Origin: Clavaria fumosa
Lineage: Eukaryota > Basidiomycota > Agaricomycetes > Agaricales > Clavariaceae
Direction: 5' to 3'
Length of the DNA stretch: 64,000 nucleotides
Assembly (NCBI GenBank): GCA_951802425.1
Contig: OX637796.1
Coordinates: 930,001 to 994,000, forward strand
Positions 40,557 through 51,968 of the stretch are shown piece by piece. How positions within the stretch are numbered: position 1 is the first letter of the stretch; each line of letters starts with the position of its first letter. The position numbers were made by a program, and so were the translations under genes. The notes under the pieces are model-generated. The model saw only the letters and a list, made by a program, of their open reading frames with translations. It was not told the DNA's origin and searched no databases.

Positions 40557-41432
40557 GATGATGACTTGCAACGCTTTTCCGCACATCGTCGGGCTAAGCC
40601 TTCGGGCGCTCATCATCGCCTGTCCCCAACGTTCCCAACGTTCTCAACATCCCCAACATCAGTGCCGTACGCAGATGACGACAATTTTGGTTTAGGATAC
40701 TGACGACGCCGCTATTTTGATGCTTTTGCGCAATGCGCCTCATTATTGTTACATTTTCTGTGCTATCTATTGTATAAAGTACGACGACGGTCAGCGGTTG
40801 AGGACTGTGCGATGATGTGGTTGGAAGCAAGAAGAAAAAAACATTACCAAACAAACCCTCCTGCTTGCTTACGCCCCACGCTTCGGTAACTGCCGAGTGC
40901 AGTCTGTACATATATGGAAACGCCATGTTCGCGTACCCACGCATTCAGATTCCAGTTTATTCCTAATATTCGGTCTGGCCTTACAAGTATCGAGAGGGCT
41001 CACCCGTGTTAACCCCGTGTTCCCACGCCTGTCACTGCCATCATGCGCCCGCCCACCGTCCTGAACCTTCGTGCTCATCGTCCCCAACAACGAGCTCAAT
41101 CATTTGTCAATATCTTGTCAAGAATATATATTTTGATTCGGTTCTTTTTCATACATGCTTTAAATACATGTCTGCTTCATTATACAATCCTTCATGGACA
41201 TTGTCACTGCCCACCGCTGTGACCGCTTGGCATCTGGGAAGGGCATTGGTGCACTGCGCCTGCAGGTGGCTGCGGTAATGATGAGAATGAGTATGATTAT
41301 GGGCGGCAGTGGCTATGATAACGGTGGTCCTCTCCCGTGAGTCCATTTTTCATTCAAAACAATTTTTTACTCCAGAGTATATACTTTTAAATATTCGTAT
41401 CCACAGATCATGGGTCTAGCCATCCCACATCA

Positions 41433-41800
41433 ACCCTTCTTGCCCTCAGTTCTCTCGATAAGACGTACTCCCTCCACGAATTATTTGCCAACAAGCTGAT
41501 CTTCCGCTCAGTCGCATCCGACAAGCCGTTCACATCCTTAGCTGTGCATCCAGACGGCGCACTCCTCGGGCTCGGCGGCATGCCATCATCGACGATCCAC
41601 CATCTCTCTCGGCGACTCTTTCAAGGTGAACAAGGTGGTGTACGATTCGTGCGCGCAGTTGTTTGGCGTAGGCGGGAACAAGGGACAAGCAGGTCAGGTT
41701 CCAGGAGGGTGGAGAGATTACTGACTTTGTCTTTTGTTGCGAGAGCGCGAGGAAAATATGGGGTGCGGATGGAGGATTCAGAGAGCAGCAATGTCTCGAG
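41433..41800 (+). pseudogene. Captured Prp19-like WD40 fragment
   Basis: The plus strand reads TLLALSSLDKTYSLHEL, FRSVASDKPFTSLAVHPDGA, LLGLGG..SSTIH. In another frame it continues LGDSFKVNKVVYDSCAQLFG, VGGNKG, and after a further change GEITDFVFCCESARKIWGADG. These are consecutive pieces of the C-terminal WD40 propeller of the splicing ubiquitin ligase Prp19, with about 50 residues missing between the first two and at least one frameshift. The N-terminal U-box is absent. Not functional. Confidence 0.75.
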
Positions 41801-42289
41801 TCGTTTTGGTCGGCGGCCTCTCCTGGTTTACAATAGTATCATCAATCCTTGTTTTTGCTTCGTTCATTTCAGCGGTTCATGTATGTCAACTGTCTCTGCC
41901 TCAGGCGCCTCCAGTACCTCTGGCTCCAAGACTGAAAGCAATGGACAACTTTTGGTCATCTAAAAAATTGCAGCTGAACTGATAACAGACATGAACTTCG
42001 CGCCGTTCTCCTCATCATTGGCAACAACGACAAGCTTGTTCATGGCTGCTCCCGCCTGCCCTTGCTGCGCTGCTGCCATTCTCACTCCTCGCCCTACTGC
42101 CACCTCCGTTCCCCGCCCTGCTGCCGCCACTGCCACTCCCTGCCCAGCTGCCACTTGCCCAGCTGCCACCAATGGCCCAAGTCCCCGCCGTTGGTCAGCG
42201 ACCACTGTCGGGGGCTTGCGCCATTGTTGCCGCATGCTGTTGCCTCTGCCGCAGCCACCATTGTTGTTATTGCCGTCGCTGGCTGCTGA

Positions 42290-42910
42290 AGCCGCTGGCC
42301 CCTGCAGCAGCAGCAGCAGCAGCTGTCGTCGATCGTCATCGTCGGCCGCTGCTGCCGTCGTCGATCGTCGTCGTTGGCTGCTGGTGCGTCGTCACCGTCA
42401 GCCGCTGCTGCCGTCGTCGATCGTCGTCGTTGGCTGCTGATGCGCCGTCGTCGTCGTTAGCTGCTGGTGCGTCGTCATCGTCGGCCGCTGCTGGTGGGCC
42501 GTCGTCATCGTTAGCTGCTGGTGCGTCGTCATCGTTGGCCGCTGCTGCCGTCGTCAGTCGTCGTCGTTGGCTGCTGGTGCGTCGTCGTCGTCGTTGGCTG
42601 CTGGTGCGTCGTCATCGTCGGCCGCTGCTGCCGTCGTCGATCGTCGTCGTTGGCTGCTGGTGCGCCGTCGTCGTCGTTAGCTGCTGGTGCGTCGTCGTCG
42701 TCGTTAGCTGCTGGTGCGTCGTCATCGTCGTCGGCCGCTGCTGCCAGTCTCACCGTCGGCCACTGCTGCCGTCGTCGGTCGTCATTGGCCGCTGGTGCGT
42801 CTCATCGTCGGCCACTGCTGCCGTCGTCGGTTGTCGTCTCCGTGGGCTGCAGGTGCGTCGTCGTCGTCGTTAGCCGCTGGTGCGTCGTCCTCGTCGGCTG
42901 CTGGTGATTG
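42290..42910. repeat. GTC/CTG triplet-rich minisatellite
   Basis: Units such as CTGCTGGTGCGTCGTC and CGATCGTCGTCGTTGG recur about 20 times. ORFs of 75-233 aa on both strands (Ala/Ser/Val/Arg or Asp) follow from the triplet repeat. Confidence 0.85.
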
Positions 42911-43739
42911 TCAGCTGCTGCAGCCGTCGCCGGCCCGTGTAGCAGGTATTGTCATTCTGTCGTTGTTGTCGCCGCACGCTGCTGTTGCTCCCGCTGTCGT
43001 TGCCACGAATTGGACTGAAAAATGATAGGTCGAGGGGAGAAGGGATGGGGACGAACCGTTGCTGCCAGCTGCTGCTGCTACTATGCCTTGCTGTAGGTGA
43101 AGTGCAGCGCAAGCACGACTCGGAAGGCGCTCACTGACCTGTGTCATCTCGAGCACCTCGCGCGTGAAGAGTGGTGGTGTGACCCAGACCGTCGACGCGA
43201 ACATGGCGTTTCCATATGTGTGCAGACTGCACTCGGCAGTTACCGAAGCGTGGGGCGTAAGTAAGCAGGGGGGGTTGTTTGGTAATGTTTTTTTCTTCTT
43301 GCTTCCAACCACATCATCGCGCAATCCTCAACCGCTGACCGTCGTCGGCGTACTTTATACCAGCCAGTTAATAGATAGCATAGAAAATGTAACAATAATG
43401 AGGCGCATTGCGCAAAAGCATCAAAATAGCGGCGTCGTCAGTATCCTAAACCAAAATTGTTGTCATCTGTGTACGGCACTGATGTTGGGGATGTTGGGGA
43501 TGTTGGGGACAGGCAATGATGAGCGCCCGAAGGCTTAGCCCGACGATGTGCGGAAAGCGTCGCAAGTCATCAGGTTCAACTAGCACACTATGGCACTCAA
43601 ATACACGACTTCACCATGCCTCAAGTTTGTCGCGCTCGACGTCTATGTATGACACTCAATTACACGACTTCACCATGCCTCAAGTTTGTCGCGCTCGATG
43701 TCCATTTTATCAGCCTATCCAATCTAAATGTCCATCTGG

Positions 43740-44163
43740 TCAACAATCCACACTTTCTCCCTCACTGCCCTCACCACCCGCCGCATTCTGGACATCATAT
43801 TTCTGCTCTTCGTCAGCATCGTTGCTATCTTCGTCACCTGAGGTCGCTTTATCAGTCCGACGGCGCCTCTTCGCCTGTTCCGGTGCTCCGGGCAGTAGTC
43901 GTCTCTTACGTGAGTTGCTTTTCCTGCGATTACTGAGATATTGTTTGACCAGTTCGGCTGTAGCCCAGTCATTCTGAAAATATGAAAGATGGGGTTGAAA
44001 GCGACGTGCCTACGTGGACGACTTAAGTCACGATTGTCTACGATATCCCTTGCTTACCATCTTGAATAAGTCTCCCAGGTCCTTGGTGGGTTGGCGATGA
44101 TATGCGAGCTGCAGGTCAAGACAGACTTGATGCACAAGGTCACGTACGGTTGACCGCTCCAAA
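43740..44163 (-). CDS. C-terminal exons of a nuclear-like protein
   Basis: Exon 44163(or further upstream)-44058 reads ILERSTVRDLVHQVCLDLQ, AYHRQPTKDLGDLFKM. A clean 84-nt intron (GTAAGC...TTTCAG) follows. The next exon, 43973-43740, joins in frame: NDWATAELVKQYLSNRRKS, NSRKRRLLPG, KRRRRTDKATSGDED and an acidic end. Two basic clusters next to an acidic tail suggest a nuclear protein. Upstream exons were not found; the sequence beyond 44165 looks unrelated, so the gene is probably truncated. No family was recognised. Confidence 0.45.
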
Positions 44164-44579
44164 ATGTTAGTAGGTGCCAAAGAAATTATGCATTGGCACA
44201 ACAAGTGGAAAGCAGGGAGCTACTTCCATCTTAGCACAAGCCCTCTACTCCAGTGGCACTCCTTTGCATCTATCTCTGAGCCGGGGAAGACCGGATTCTC
44301 ATTCATCATCTCCAACTCAGGTGACTGGACAGGCAGGATTATTGCTGCGTTTCTGGCTGCACAATAAGGTGGAACGAGCAGGATGAGCCATCGTGTCACC
44401 TGGCCAGAGGGAGAAGGAGAACATAGGATTGGCTAGAGAGGCTTAGACAATGGGGACAAGGAAGATTTTTTTGAGGTCGATGCCTCCCTCCTGGAACCGG
44501 GTCAGTCATTCACAAACTCAGATGACAGTACCAATCTCAATATGGGCATAGACAAGAGGGCATTTACTATAGTCTAATC
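44164..44579. other. No gene seen
   Basis: Unique sequence. Short ORFs only. Confidence 0.4.
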
Positions 44580-44970
44580 AGTGACCCAAGCGTACCCCCT
44601 CGGCATCCGTGCCTCCCACACTCTGCGTCTTTCGCCCTTGCACACCATGCCCCATGCATCTTTCGCCCTTGCACACCATGCCCTGTGCGTCTCACGCTCC
44701 GCGCCTCTAGATGCCCCGCATCTCATCCTCTGCTTCTTTCCTTTTTCACCCTAGTGCTTGCTTTTCACTTAAGACCTCTTTTTCCCTGCTCCTCCGCCTC
44801 CTCTCTTGCCCTCCCTTGCATATGTCATCCCTCCTTGCTCTCATTTGTTGTCCCTCCACCAGCCTTGCATCTGTATTTTGTGTTGCTACCCTCCTGCCCT
44901 CTCCATGTATAGTAGTTGTGCCCTTGTTTGGCCTAAATGTCCTACATATGGCCCACTCACCAATTTCACC
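44580..44970. repeat. Pyrimidine-rich dispersed repeat, copy 2
   Basis: GGCATCCGTGCCTCCCAC, GATGCCCCGCATCTCATCC and CTTGCATCTGTATTTTGTGT correspond to the copies at 17.9 and 47.5-48.0 kb. May be LTR-derived. Confidence 0.5.
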
Positions 44971-44976
44971 TGCAGG

Positions 44977-45250
44977 CAACCCAATATCCTCTAGTTTAAT
45001 ATCACCCATATTGGGGGGTGTACTATATAACTCAATCTCATCATGTTGAATATCCCTTGTTGTAAAGAGTGATTTGTACAACCCAATATCCTCTAGTTTA
45101 ATATCACCCATATTGAGGGGTGTACTATATAACTCAATCTTATCATGTTGAAAATCCCTTGTTGTAAAGAGTGATTTGTACAACCCAATATCCCCTAGTT
45201 TAATATCAACCATATTGAGGGGTGTATTATATAACTCAATCTTATCTAGT
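44977..45250. repeat. 102-bp tandem repeat, 2.7 copies
   Basis: CAACCCAATATCC...TTAATATCACCCATATTG starts at 44977, 45079 and 45181. The unit includes ATATCACCCATATTG. The minus-strand ORF shows a repeated IKLEDIGLYKSLFTTRD peptide, taken as repeat-derived. Confidence 0.9.
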
Positions 45251-45369
45251 GAATATCCCTTGATTTTAATGGTGATTAGAAATCACCCATCACCTGTTTT
45301 GCACTGATTTTTGGGTGAAAGTCACAAATCATCTGACTGGATGGTGATAATAACCTGCTATTGGGTCCA

Positions 45370-46660
45370 TAGTGATGGCCATAATGGGTAATGCATGACG
45401 ATGTGGGAACAGCAGCGATGAGGGTGTGATGTATGAACAGCGATGAACAGGGAATGGCGACAATGAGTGGGGTGACAGGGTGATGGCGACGGGCAGCTGG
45501 GACGAGCAATGCGCGATTGCGGTGGCGGGAATGGCGGCAATGGGTGCGGAACAGTGACGATGAGTGGGGCGATGGGGTGACGATGACAGGCAGGTTGATG
45601 ATGATGAGCAGGGTGATGCATGACGGGGTGATGACAACGAGCGGGGTGATGCATGGGGCGTAGAATAGCGAGGACGAGCAGGATGATGCATGACGCGGCG
45701 GGATCTGCAGCGATGGGTGATGCATGACGGGTGCAGAATAATGACAATGAGCAGGGTGGTGTCGAGGGGATGCATGACGATGCAAAGCATGGTGTGACGC
45801 GGCGGGTTGCCAAATGGCGGGGTAATGCATGACGGACAATGTGGGAACAGCGACAACGAGTGGGTGATGCATGATGCGGCAGGATCGGCAGTGATGGGTG
45901 ATGCATGATGGGTGCAGAATAACGATGATGAGCAGGGTGGTGTCGAGGGGATGCATGACGATGCAAGGTGTGGCGTGATGCAGCGGGTTACCGAATGGCG
46001 GGGTAATGCATGACGGACAACGTGGGAACAGTGACAACGAGTGGGTGATGCATGACACGGCGGGATTGGCAGTGATGGGTGATGCATGATGGGTGCAGAA
46101 TAACGATGATGAGCAGGTGGTGTTGAGGGGATGCATGACGATGCAAGGTGTGGCGTGACGCGGCGGGTTACCGAATGGCGGGGTAATGCATGACGGACAA
46201 TGTGGGAACAGCAACAACGAGGGGGTGATGCATGACGCGGTGGGATCGGCAGCGATGGCTGGGACGGGGTGATGCATGACAGCGGGACAATGCACGATGG
46301 CAGGGGTGAGGGTGAGGGCCCAGGATGGGGTGATGCATGACGGCGGGATGGGGGTGACGCATGACGTGGCGGGTTACCGAATGGCGGGGTAATGCATGAC
46401 GGACAATGTGGGAACAGCGACAACGAGGGGGTGATGCATGACACGGCGGGATCGGCAGCGATGGCTGGGACGGGGTGATGCATGACAGCGGGACAATGCG
46501 CGATGGCAGGGGTGAGGGTGAGGGCCCAGGATGGGGTGATGCATGACAGCGGGATGGGGGTGACGCATGACGGCGGGACGGGGGTGATGCATGACGGCTG
46601 GGACGGGGTAATGCATGACGATGCAAGGCATGGCAAGCACAAAGGCACAGAAGCTAATTA
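45370..46660. repeat. CATGCATCACCC satellite, right array (inverted)
   Basis: Reverse-complement counterpart of 19020-20165 with the same roughly 180-bp higher-order unit and the same outer flank (TTGATGCATCACCTATTTAT at about 46664). ORFs up to 439 aa on the minus strand are repeat products. Confidence 0.9.
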
Positions 46661-46699
46661 CCCTTGTTGATGCATCACCTATTTATGGTAGTTAGCTTA

Positions 46700-46955
46700 T
46701 GTGATGCATTAATTTGCTCACCTCTAGTGGGCAGGTTCGGTTCTGGTTTGGACTGGGTTCAAACCTTAAAACCACATAAGTACCATACAAGGGAGAAGGT
46801 AACGTACAGGAACCCAGCCGTGGTCACCACCTTCTTCTTTCACAGCGGTTCTATCTATCGTGTGCTCAACGTTCGGTTCTGGTTTGCGGTTCGGGCAAAT
46901 GTCTCAGAGAACCGAGCTGAACCGAACTTCGGCATCCCTAGCTTCTGCTATTCGT
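46700..46955 (-). mobile_element. GGTTCGG-rich transposon end, inverted copy
   Basis: Ends in CCGAACTTCGGCATCCCTAG, the reverse complement of the terminus at 18195, with GGTTCGGTTCTGG blocks inside. It carries no SH3 fragment, so the two copies differ by what they hold between the GGTTCGG blocks. Like the left copy it abuts the satellite. Confidence 0.5.
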
Positions 46956-47151
46956 TTGAGACATCACTACCACTCTTAACACGAGTGACACCGAGCCTCC
47001 CTACCTCCTCTCTCGCTCTCGGTGTCCCTCGCGTATGTCGTCTCTCTATGACCTTCTCACTCGCTCTCACTGTAACCCTTGTCTCTAGTATTACACTTGT
47101 ATCGTCTTAGCATTATATCATCGTACCTCCAATCGAATTATATTCTCAAAT

Positions 47152-47442
47152 ATGTCAAGGAGTGATGATACAGCACAGGCATCCACATCACAAGTGAAGC
47201 AGCAATCATCCAACCAAGGGGCATCAGTTAACATTGCTGGACCATCTATCGACATGCAAGACCAAAATGTTCAGAATACAGACACCGAAGTTGGTCGAAA
47301 GCGTCACGAAGTCGTCCAACGACATCGTGGGGGTCACCTCACCAAAGTTGCGGCCATCCTACAGTTCCGTGTACACCTAACTCCGCCCGCTTTTTTGTGC
47401 CTCAATAAGCTGCTCAGTCACCAGATTAGTTTTTGTTTTTGA
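47152..47442 (+). CDS. Possible first exon of an unknown protein
   Basis: ATG at 47152 opens a Ser/Gln/Asp-rich reading frame (MSRSDDTAQASTSQVKQQ...RKRHEVVQRHRGG). It runs into hydrophobic sequence that looks intronic. It starts about 50 bp after a pyrimidine-rich block like the dispersed repeat, so it could be the start of a gag gene behind an LTR. Not confirmed. Confidence 0.25.
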   Translation: MSRSDDTAQASTSQVKQQSSNQGASVNIAGPSIDMQDQNVQNTDTEVGRKRHEVVQRHRGGHLTKVAAILQFRVHLTPPAFLCLNKLLSHQISFCF

Positions 47443-47479
47443 CCAGGCTTAAACCTGTTTATTCTGTGGCCCGAGCTCA

Positions 47480-48200
47480 GACGTACCTCCGGCACCCGTG
47501 CCTCTTACCCCCTCCGGCATCCGTGCTTTCTACGCTCCGTGCGTCTCTTTGCCCTCACATACCACGCCCCGTGCGTCCAGATGCCCCACATCTGGTTCTC
47601 TATGCCCCGCGCGCCTTAGAGGCTCATAGCGCCTCTCTGTCCCTCTTGTCTCTCGCTCCGTGCGTCCCAGAGGCTCATACTGCCTCCCTCTCTCTCTCCT
47701 AACCGGGTCTTACGCTATACTTACCTTTGCTGTACTCTGCTTATCAGTGTTTACAGTTGGAGCCTTGCTTTTATACCACCTGGCTCTTTTTCTCCTTTCA
47801 TCCTAGTGTCTGCTCTTCATCTGAGTCATTTTCCCCTTTATAAATGTGAGGGATATCGAGTTCACCTCTTCGCCTCCTCTCTCACCCTCGGTGTCCCCTA
47901 CCTATGTCGTTCACTCTCGTTTTTCCCTCCTCGCTCTCAATTTTGTCTCTTATTAGCCTTGCGTCTGTACTATTTGTGTCGCTATTCTCCCTCCCTGTAT
48001 ACTGCAGTTGCATTTGTTCTCTTTTACAGCCCACTCGACAAATTGACCTTCCTGCCAGCTCGCTGCTCTCTCCCTACCTGCCAGAACCCTGCCAACATCG
48101 CCTGGCACCTGCCTGCTGCGCACGCCGCCTCTGCCCTGCGACCTGATGGCACCTGTCCCTGCTCAACTGTAATTAAACTATTCTACATTCATTATAAATT
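47480..48200. repeat. Pyrimidine-rich dispersed repeat, copy 3
   Basis: GTGCGTCCAGATGCCCCAC, CACCCTCGGTGTCCC and AGCCTTGCGTCTGTA repeat motifs of the 17.9- and 44.6-kb copies. 46970-47100 carries CTCTCGCTCTCGGTGTCCC and may be a fourth piece. Confidence 0.5.
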
Positions 48201-48226
48201 GTGTTTGGGTAAGATTTGAGTTGTGG

Positions 48227-51200
48227 TCATTTCAGAATATCGTCCCAGGCAGTAACTGCTGCCTCAATCATCTGCCTCCACATCACAGTCTGCTTCTTAG
48301 CATAACTTCTGTGACCATTCAAGTGCTGTGTTTCTGCCCAAATACTCCTCCTCTCCCATTCCCTTTGTTGATGTGCATACCATGCCAACACCCATGTCAT
48401 TTCTTGTCTCACCAGTAACAGCTCCTCATTCCACCTGTCATATCTAGCCTTTGCTCTCAGCCAGTTCACTCTCAATACTTAGATATGTCAGCATGGGCTT
48501 ATGTGAAAACATATTACAGGACTCACTTTCACTCATCCAAGGATTCTCGGCATTCTCTCCCATCCCAATCCTCCAGAACCATGCTAATGAATCATTTCGC
48601 TGCCCAATCCGGTTTTCCTCTGCGACATCTGTATTAACTCGCAAGTCTGTGTCCTGGAGAGCTTGGAACTTCTCAAGCATATCGGCAGGTGCACCCAGGC
48701 TCAGGAGAGCAGACCTAGCACACTGGTACCTCCCAGCATGATCCTTGATTTTGTCATTCACTTGGAGGAGCTCTGCGTGGCTCCTGGTCTTGCTTGCCTG
48801 GGTTTTGGATTTTCGAATGCATATTTTGTAAAGTAATGACTTGTGTCCAATTGCTAGCCTGAGCCCTTCGAGTGACTCCTCTGCCTGCACTATTCGCAAC
48901 TGAATTTCTTGATCCATGATGTTGCCCCATCCATTTTTTAGGCAGAAATCACGGCCAAAAGTAGAAGGCATCCAGAGCCTGGTCTGTATGCATTTCTGGT
49001 TGTCCACACCAAAGTCATCCGCATCTAGGTCATCCTCATCACTGTCTTGATAGTCATCTTGTGTTTCCTTTCCATCATTGTCTTCTGGAACAATCTCCTG
49101 ATTATCCCACTCAAATTCTCCCAGAACAGCATAGACTCGTTGGTTGAAGTCTTCAATTTTGGATTGAAGTGCATTCTGTCGATCAATAATGTTTTGTTTC
49201 TGCGCCACTGTTAGTTTCTTCTTCTGGAATGAGTTAACCGAACGTCTAAAGGTCTCATTAGTATGCTTGTAGGTTTGGTTGCAACCTGCATGTCACTCAC
49301 TGAGTCCATTCAAGATCCATACCTTGGGTCATGAATGAGATAATGCCAGAAGGTAATCCAGTTGCCTTCTCCCTAGCTGAAAGAGTTAACCGGATGTCTG
49401 CAAGAGATGGTGCTTCACATTGACAATTTCAGATTTCTATCTCCAGTTCTGAGGTGTATAAAAACTTACTCTTTTCCAATTGTATGTCATATATCTTCAG
49501 GTATTCCCCACGAGATTCCAAAGCAATCTGTTCTGAATTCATCCATTTTTCTCTTATTTCAGGTTGGATGTCACTATTCAAATCATCAAATGCAACTTTG
49601 GTATGTTGAAGACTTTCTGTTGCAGCCTTGAACTTCGCAGAGAGTGCCTTCACTAAATTTAGCATGTAGTAAAATAGAAGAACACAGTGCTAGAAAATCT
49701 GAGATGCTCACCAATCCCCACCATCTTCTTCCAGTTTGAGTCTCGCATATAGTCATCCAATACTTCGTGGCGATGTGCCTTGCTCATGGCCCGGATGCTG
49801 CTGGAGACCTTGTTCAGGTTTGACCACAGAGTCTCCAAAATCTCTCCATCTTGTTGGCCTGCACCATGAACAAAGTTTAAGGAGAAGAGTGGAAAACAGG
49901 AACGAATATGTGCCCCCAGATGGAACTTGCCCACTGCAGGTATGATTGTTGTTGAAGGGGGCAAGGACAAATACTGGCTTGCTTGGACTCTTTTGTTGAA
50001 ATTGCGAATCCACTGACAACAGATGTCGTAGATGACTAGAGTCTCTGTCATCCCTTCTGTCCTGTATTTGATAGCCTGGCAAATTGCATAGTCAATGTTG
50101 ATGTGGCTGGGAAAGAAGCATAAAATGTTTTTGAATAAATGCGAAAGTGCATACATTTATGACTTACCGCTCCCCCTTCTGGAAATCAACCACAGAATGT
50201 GGTACAAAGCAGCCATGTCGGGAGCAAGCACATGCCCCTATCCCAGTGGCTTCCAGATGACCTGAGTGAGCATTTGACTGGCTTATGGCTCTGTGATTAG
50301 AGCAGTTTGATTTCTGTTACGGGAGTTAATCTGTGTTGACCAGTTCTTGTCAGACACCTACATCTCGAACCTCAAAGCCCTCGGACAGATGCTTTTGATA
50401 GTTTGCATCCTCCACAATATATCCCTCTCCATTTGCTAACCTAACGTCTTTCTCTGCTGTTCGCATCTTCAAGTGCTCTGCTGAGAAATTTCCATCAACA
50501 ACTATGGATCTCCGAAAAAGCCATCTGGCATTTGGTCATAAGTGTTTACATGTACTCAGCGAAAATGAGACTTACTGATCTGGTTGACTTCTCCAGTCAT
50601 TGGGAAGATTAATGCCAGGCTGTGGGCAAGCGGGGCAGAATAATGCTAGATCGCCATTTCCTGCATCCCTATCCAAGTCATGGCCAAAGCCAAATCGCTT
50701 TCTATTTGTCAAGTCTCGCCATTGACGAGATACTCTCAACAATTCACAGTATTGATCCTAATGTCAGCCCAGCTTGTCAGTACAATGGACAAACAAAAAA
50801 AAGTACACTTGCTGGCACAGTGTCTGGAAAAGCATTAGAGGTAAATCTCTTTAGCTTGGAGTAAAAGGTGCCTGCTGAGGTTTTGCATTCCATAGCTTCA
50901 ATGTGGAAGCGATTGAGGACTTCAAATGTGAAAGCAGTCTGAGGTTTCTTGTAGCTGGCAGGGAAGAGACAATGTTGAAGCAGCTGTATATGGTGGGAAG
51001 GGGCATTTGAGCAGTGGCAGTAATGTATGCTCCATTGGCACACTCCATTAGAGTGAACAATTAGAAGCAGATGTGCACCCAATGTATTCGAGTTGGAGTT
51101 ATTATCTGTATCTTGCTCCAATTGATCATTTTCCTCTTCCTCTTTGTATTCTGGACAGGGGGAGCCTTGGTGACCCAAGTAGATCACAAGTCCAACATGC

Positions 51201-51807
51201 AAGAGATCAGATGGCAGGAAGCATACCCCATTCCATACATCAATTGAATAGAAAGGAGTTTCAGCATGGGATTTGGCACAGCATGCATGGCAGGTCACAG
51301 GCCGATAAAAACAGTCACGACATCGAAACCTGAAGTTCTCCTGATTGCAAACCTGGCAAATATTGGAAGGGGGTGGAGCTTTTAATCCCAAGATTTCTCT
51401 CATGTAGGTGGGTCTTAAGGGAAGCCATTCCTCAAGGAATTCATTCTGAGTCTGAGCATGTGAATACTCATGAACATTGGCTGTGGAAACCTAAAGTTCT
51501 CACTCACCTTTCCTCGTCTCTTCTTTTTGGGAAGCTGCTGGGTATCAAAATTCCGGAAGTCTTCAGGCTCACCATCTGCGTTGAATGTAAAAGGCAGAGT
51601 CTGCTTCGCATTGTTGTGAAGTGGTTTGGGGGGTAGGCAATCACTGGAAAATGCTGTGGACTGAATTTTGCTCTCTGAAGCATTGTGCGATTGAGCAGAG
51701 TGCTTCTGAACATTGCGTGACGTCATAAATGATTTCCACAACCGTTTGTTGTAAACTGGAACAAGTTCAACCTCCTGGGCATGTTCCTTTCGTTTTGAGT
51801 TTGCCAT
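48227..51807 (-). CDS. KDZ transposase (KDZ-2), open throughout
   Basis: Start ATG 51807 (MANSKRKEHAQEVELVP), stop 48227. CxC2 cluster: CQVCNQENFRFRCRDCFYRP, CHACCAKSHAETPFYS, VHSNGVCQWSIHYCHC. Core: FCPACPQPGINLPNDW, VVDGNFSAEHLKMRT, NCSNHRAISQSN, TGIGACACSRHGCFVPHSVV, INIDYAICQAI, YDICCQW, KFHLGAHIRSC, GAGQQDGEILETLW, LDDYMRDSNWKK. A long coiled-coil tail follows. About eleven introns join in frame, including one GC-AG intron (GCAAGT donor near 50816). I found no stop or frameshift. This variant (GAGQQDGE) is a different KDZ lineage from KDZ-1 (GRTDGEAPERGW). A cut-and-paste DNA transposase that may be functional. Confidence 0.93.
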
Positions 51808-51968
51808 GGTAGAGGTTTACAAAGCATTGTGTCACGTGCTTGAATGAATCGCAACTTACCAATGCATGACTTCTACATGCTGACACAAGATAATATTATA
51901 TGGAGATGCAGAAGAATGGCAATGGCAGCGGATGCAGAAACAGCTTATTTTACAATAACAAGGAAAGG

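Larger units (their letters stand above)
40557..43572. mobile_element. Long-TIR (foldback-like) element enclosing a Prp19 fragment
   Basis: 40557-40937 and 43192-43572 are inverted copies of about 380 bp, beginning TGATGACTTGC and ending at GTTCGCGT. They share an ORF (AFPYMYRLHSAVTEAWGVSKQ) that comes from the repeat. The interior holds a Prp19-like fragment, a triplet-repeat array and no transposase. Long perfect-register inverted arms around a short captured gene piece suit a foldback or Pack-type element. No clear target duplication was found. Confidence 0.65.

Noticed and set aside
42172..42907. Ala/Ser/Val-rich ORFs of 75-233 aa
   Set aside because: Triplet-repeat sequence; no conserved motif and open on both strands.
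40594..43538. Paired 116-124 aa ORFs with AFPYMYRLHSAVTEAWG
   Set aside because: They lie in the two arms of the long-TIR element, and the sequence is shared with no sign of selection; possible but not supported as a gene.
45329..46648. 439-aa minus-strand ORF and its neighbours
   Set aside because: Same satellite in inverted orientation; open in several frames because of the repeat.
48444..48480. Apparent frameshift at the end of KDZ-2
   Set aside because: A GTGAGT...CTAAG intron joins the frames correctly to the conserved VNWLRAKAR segment.
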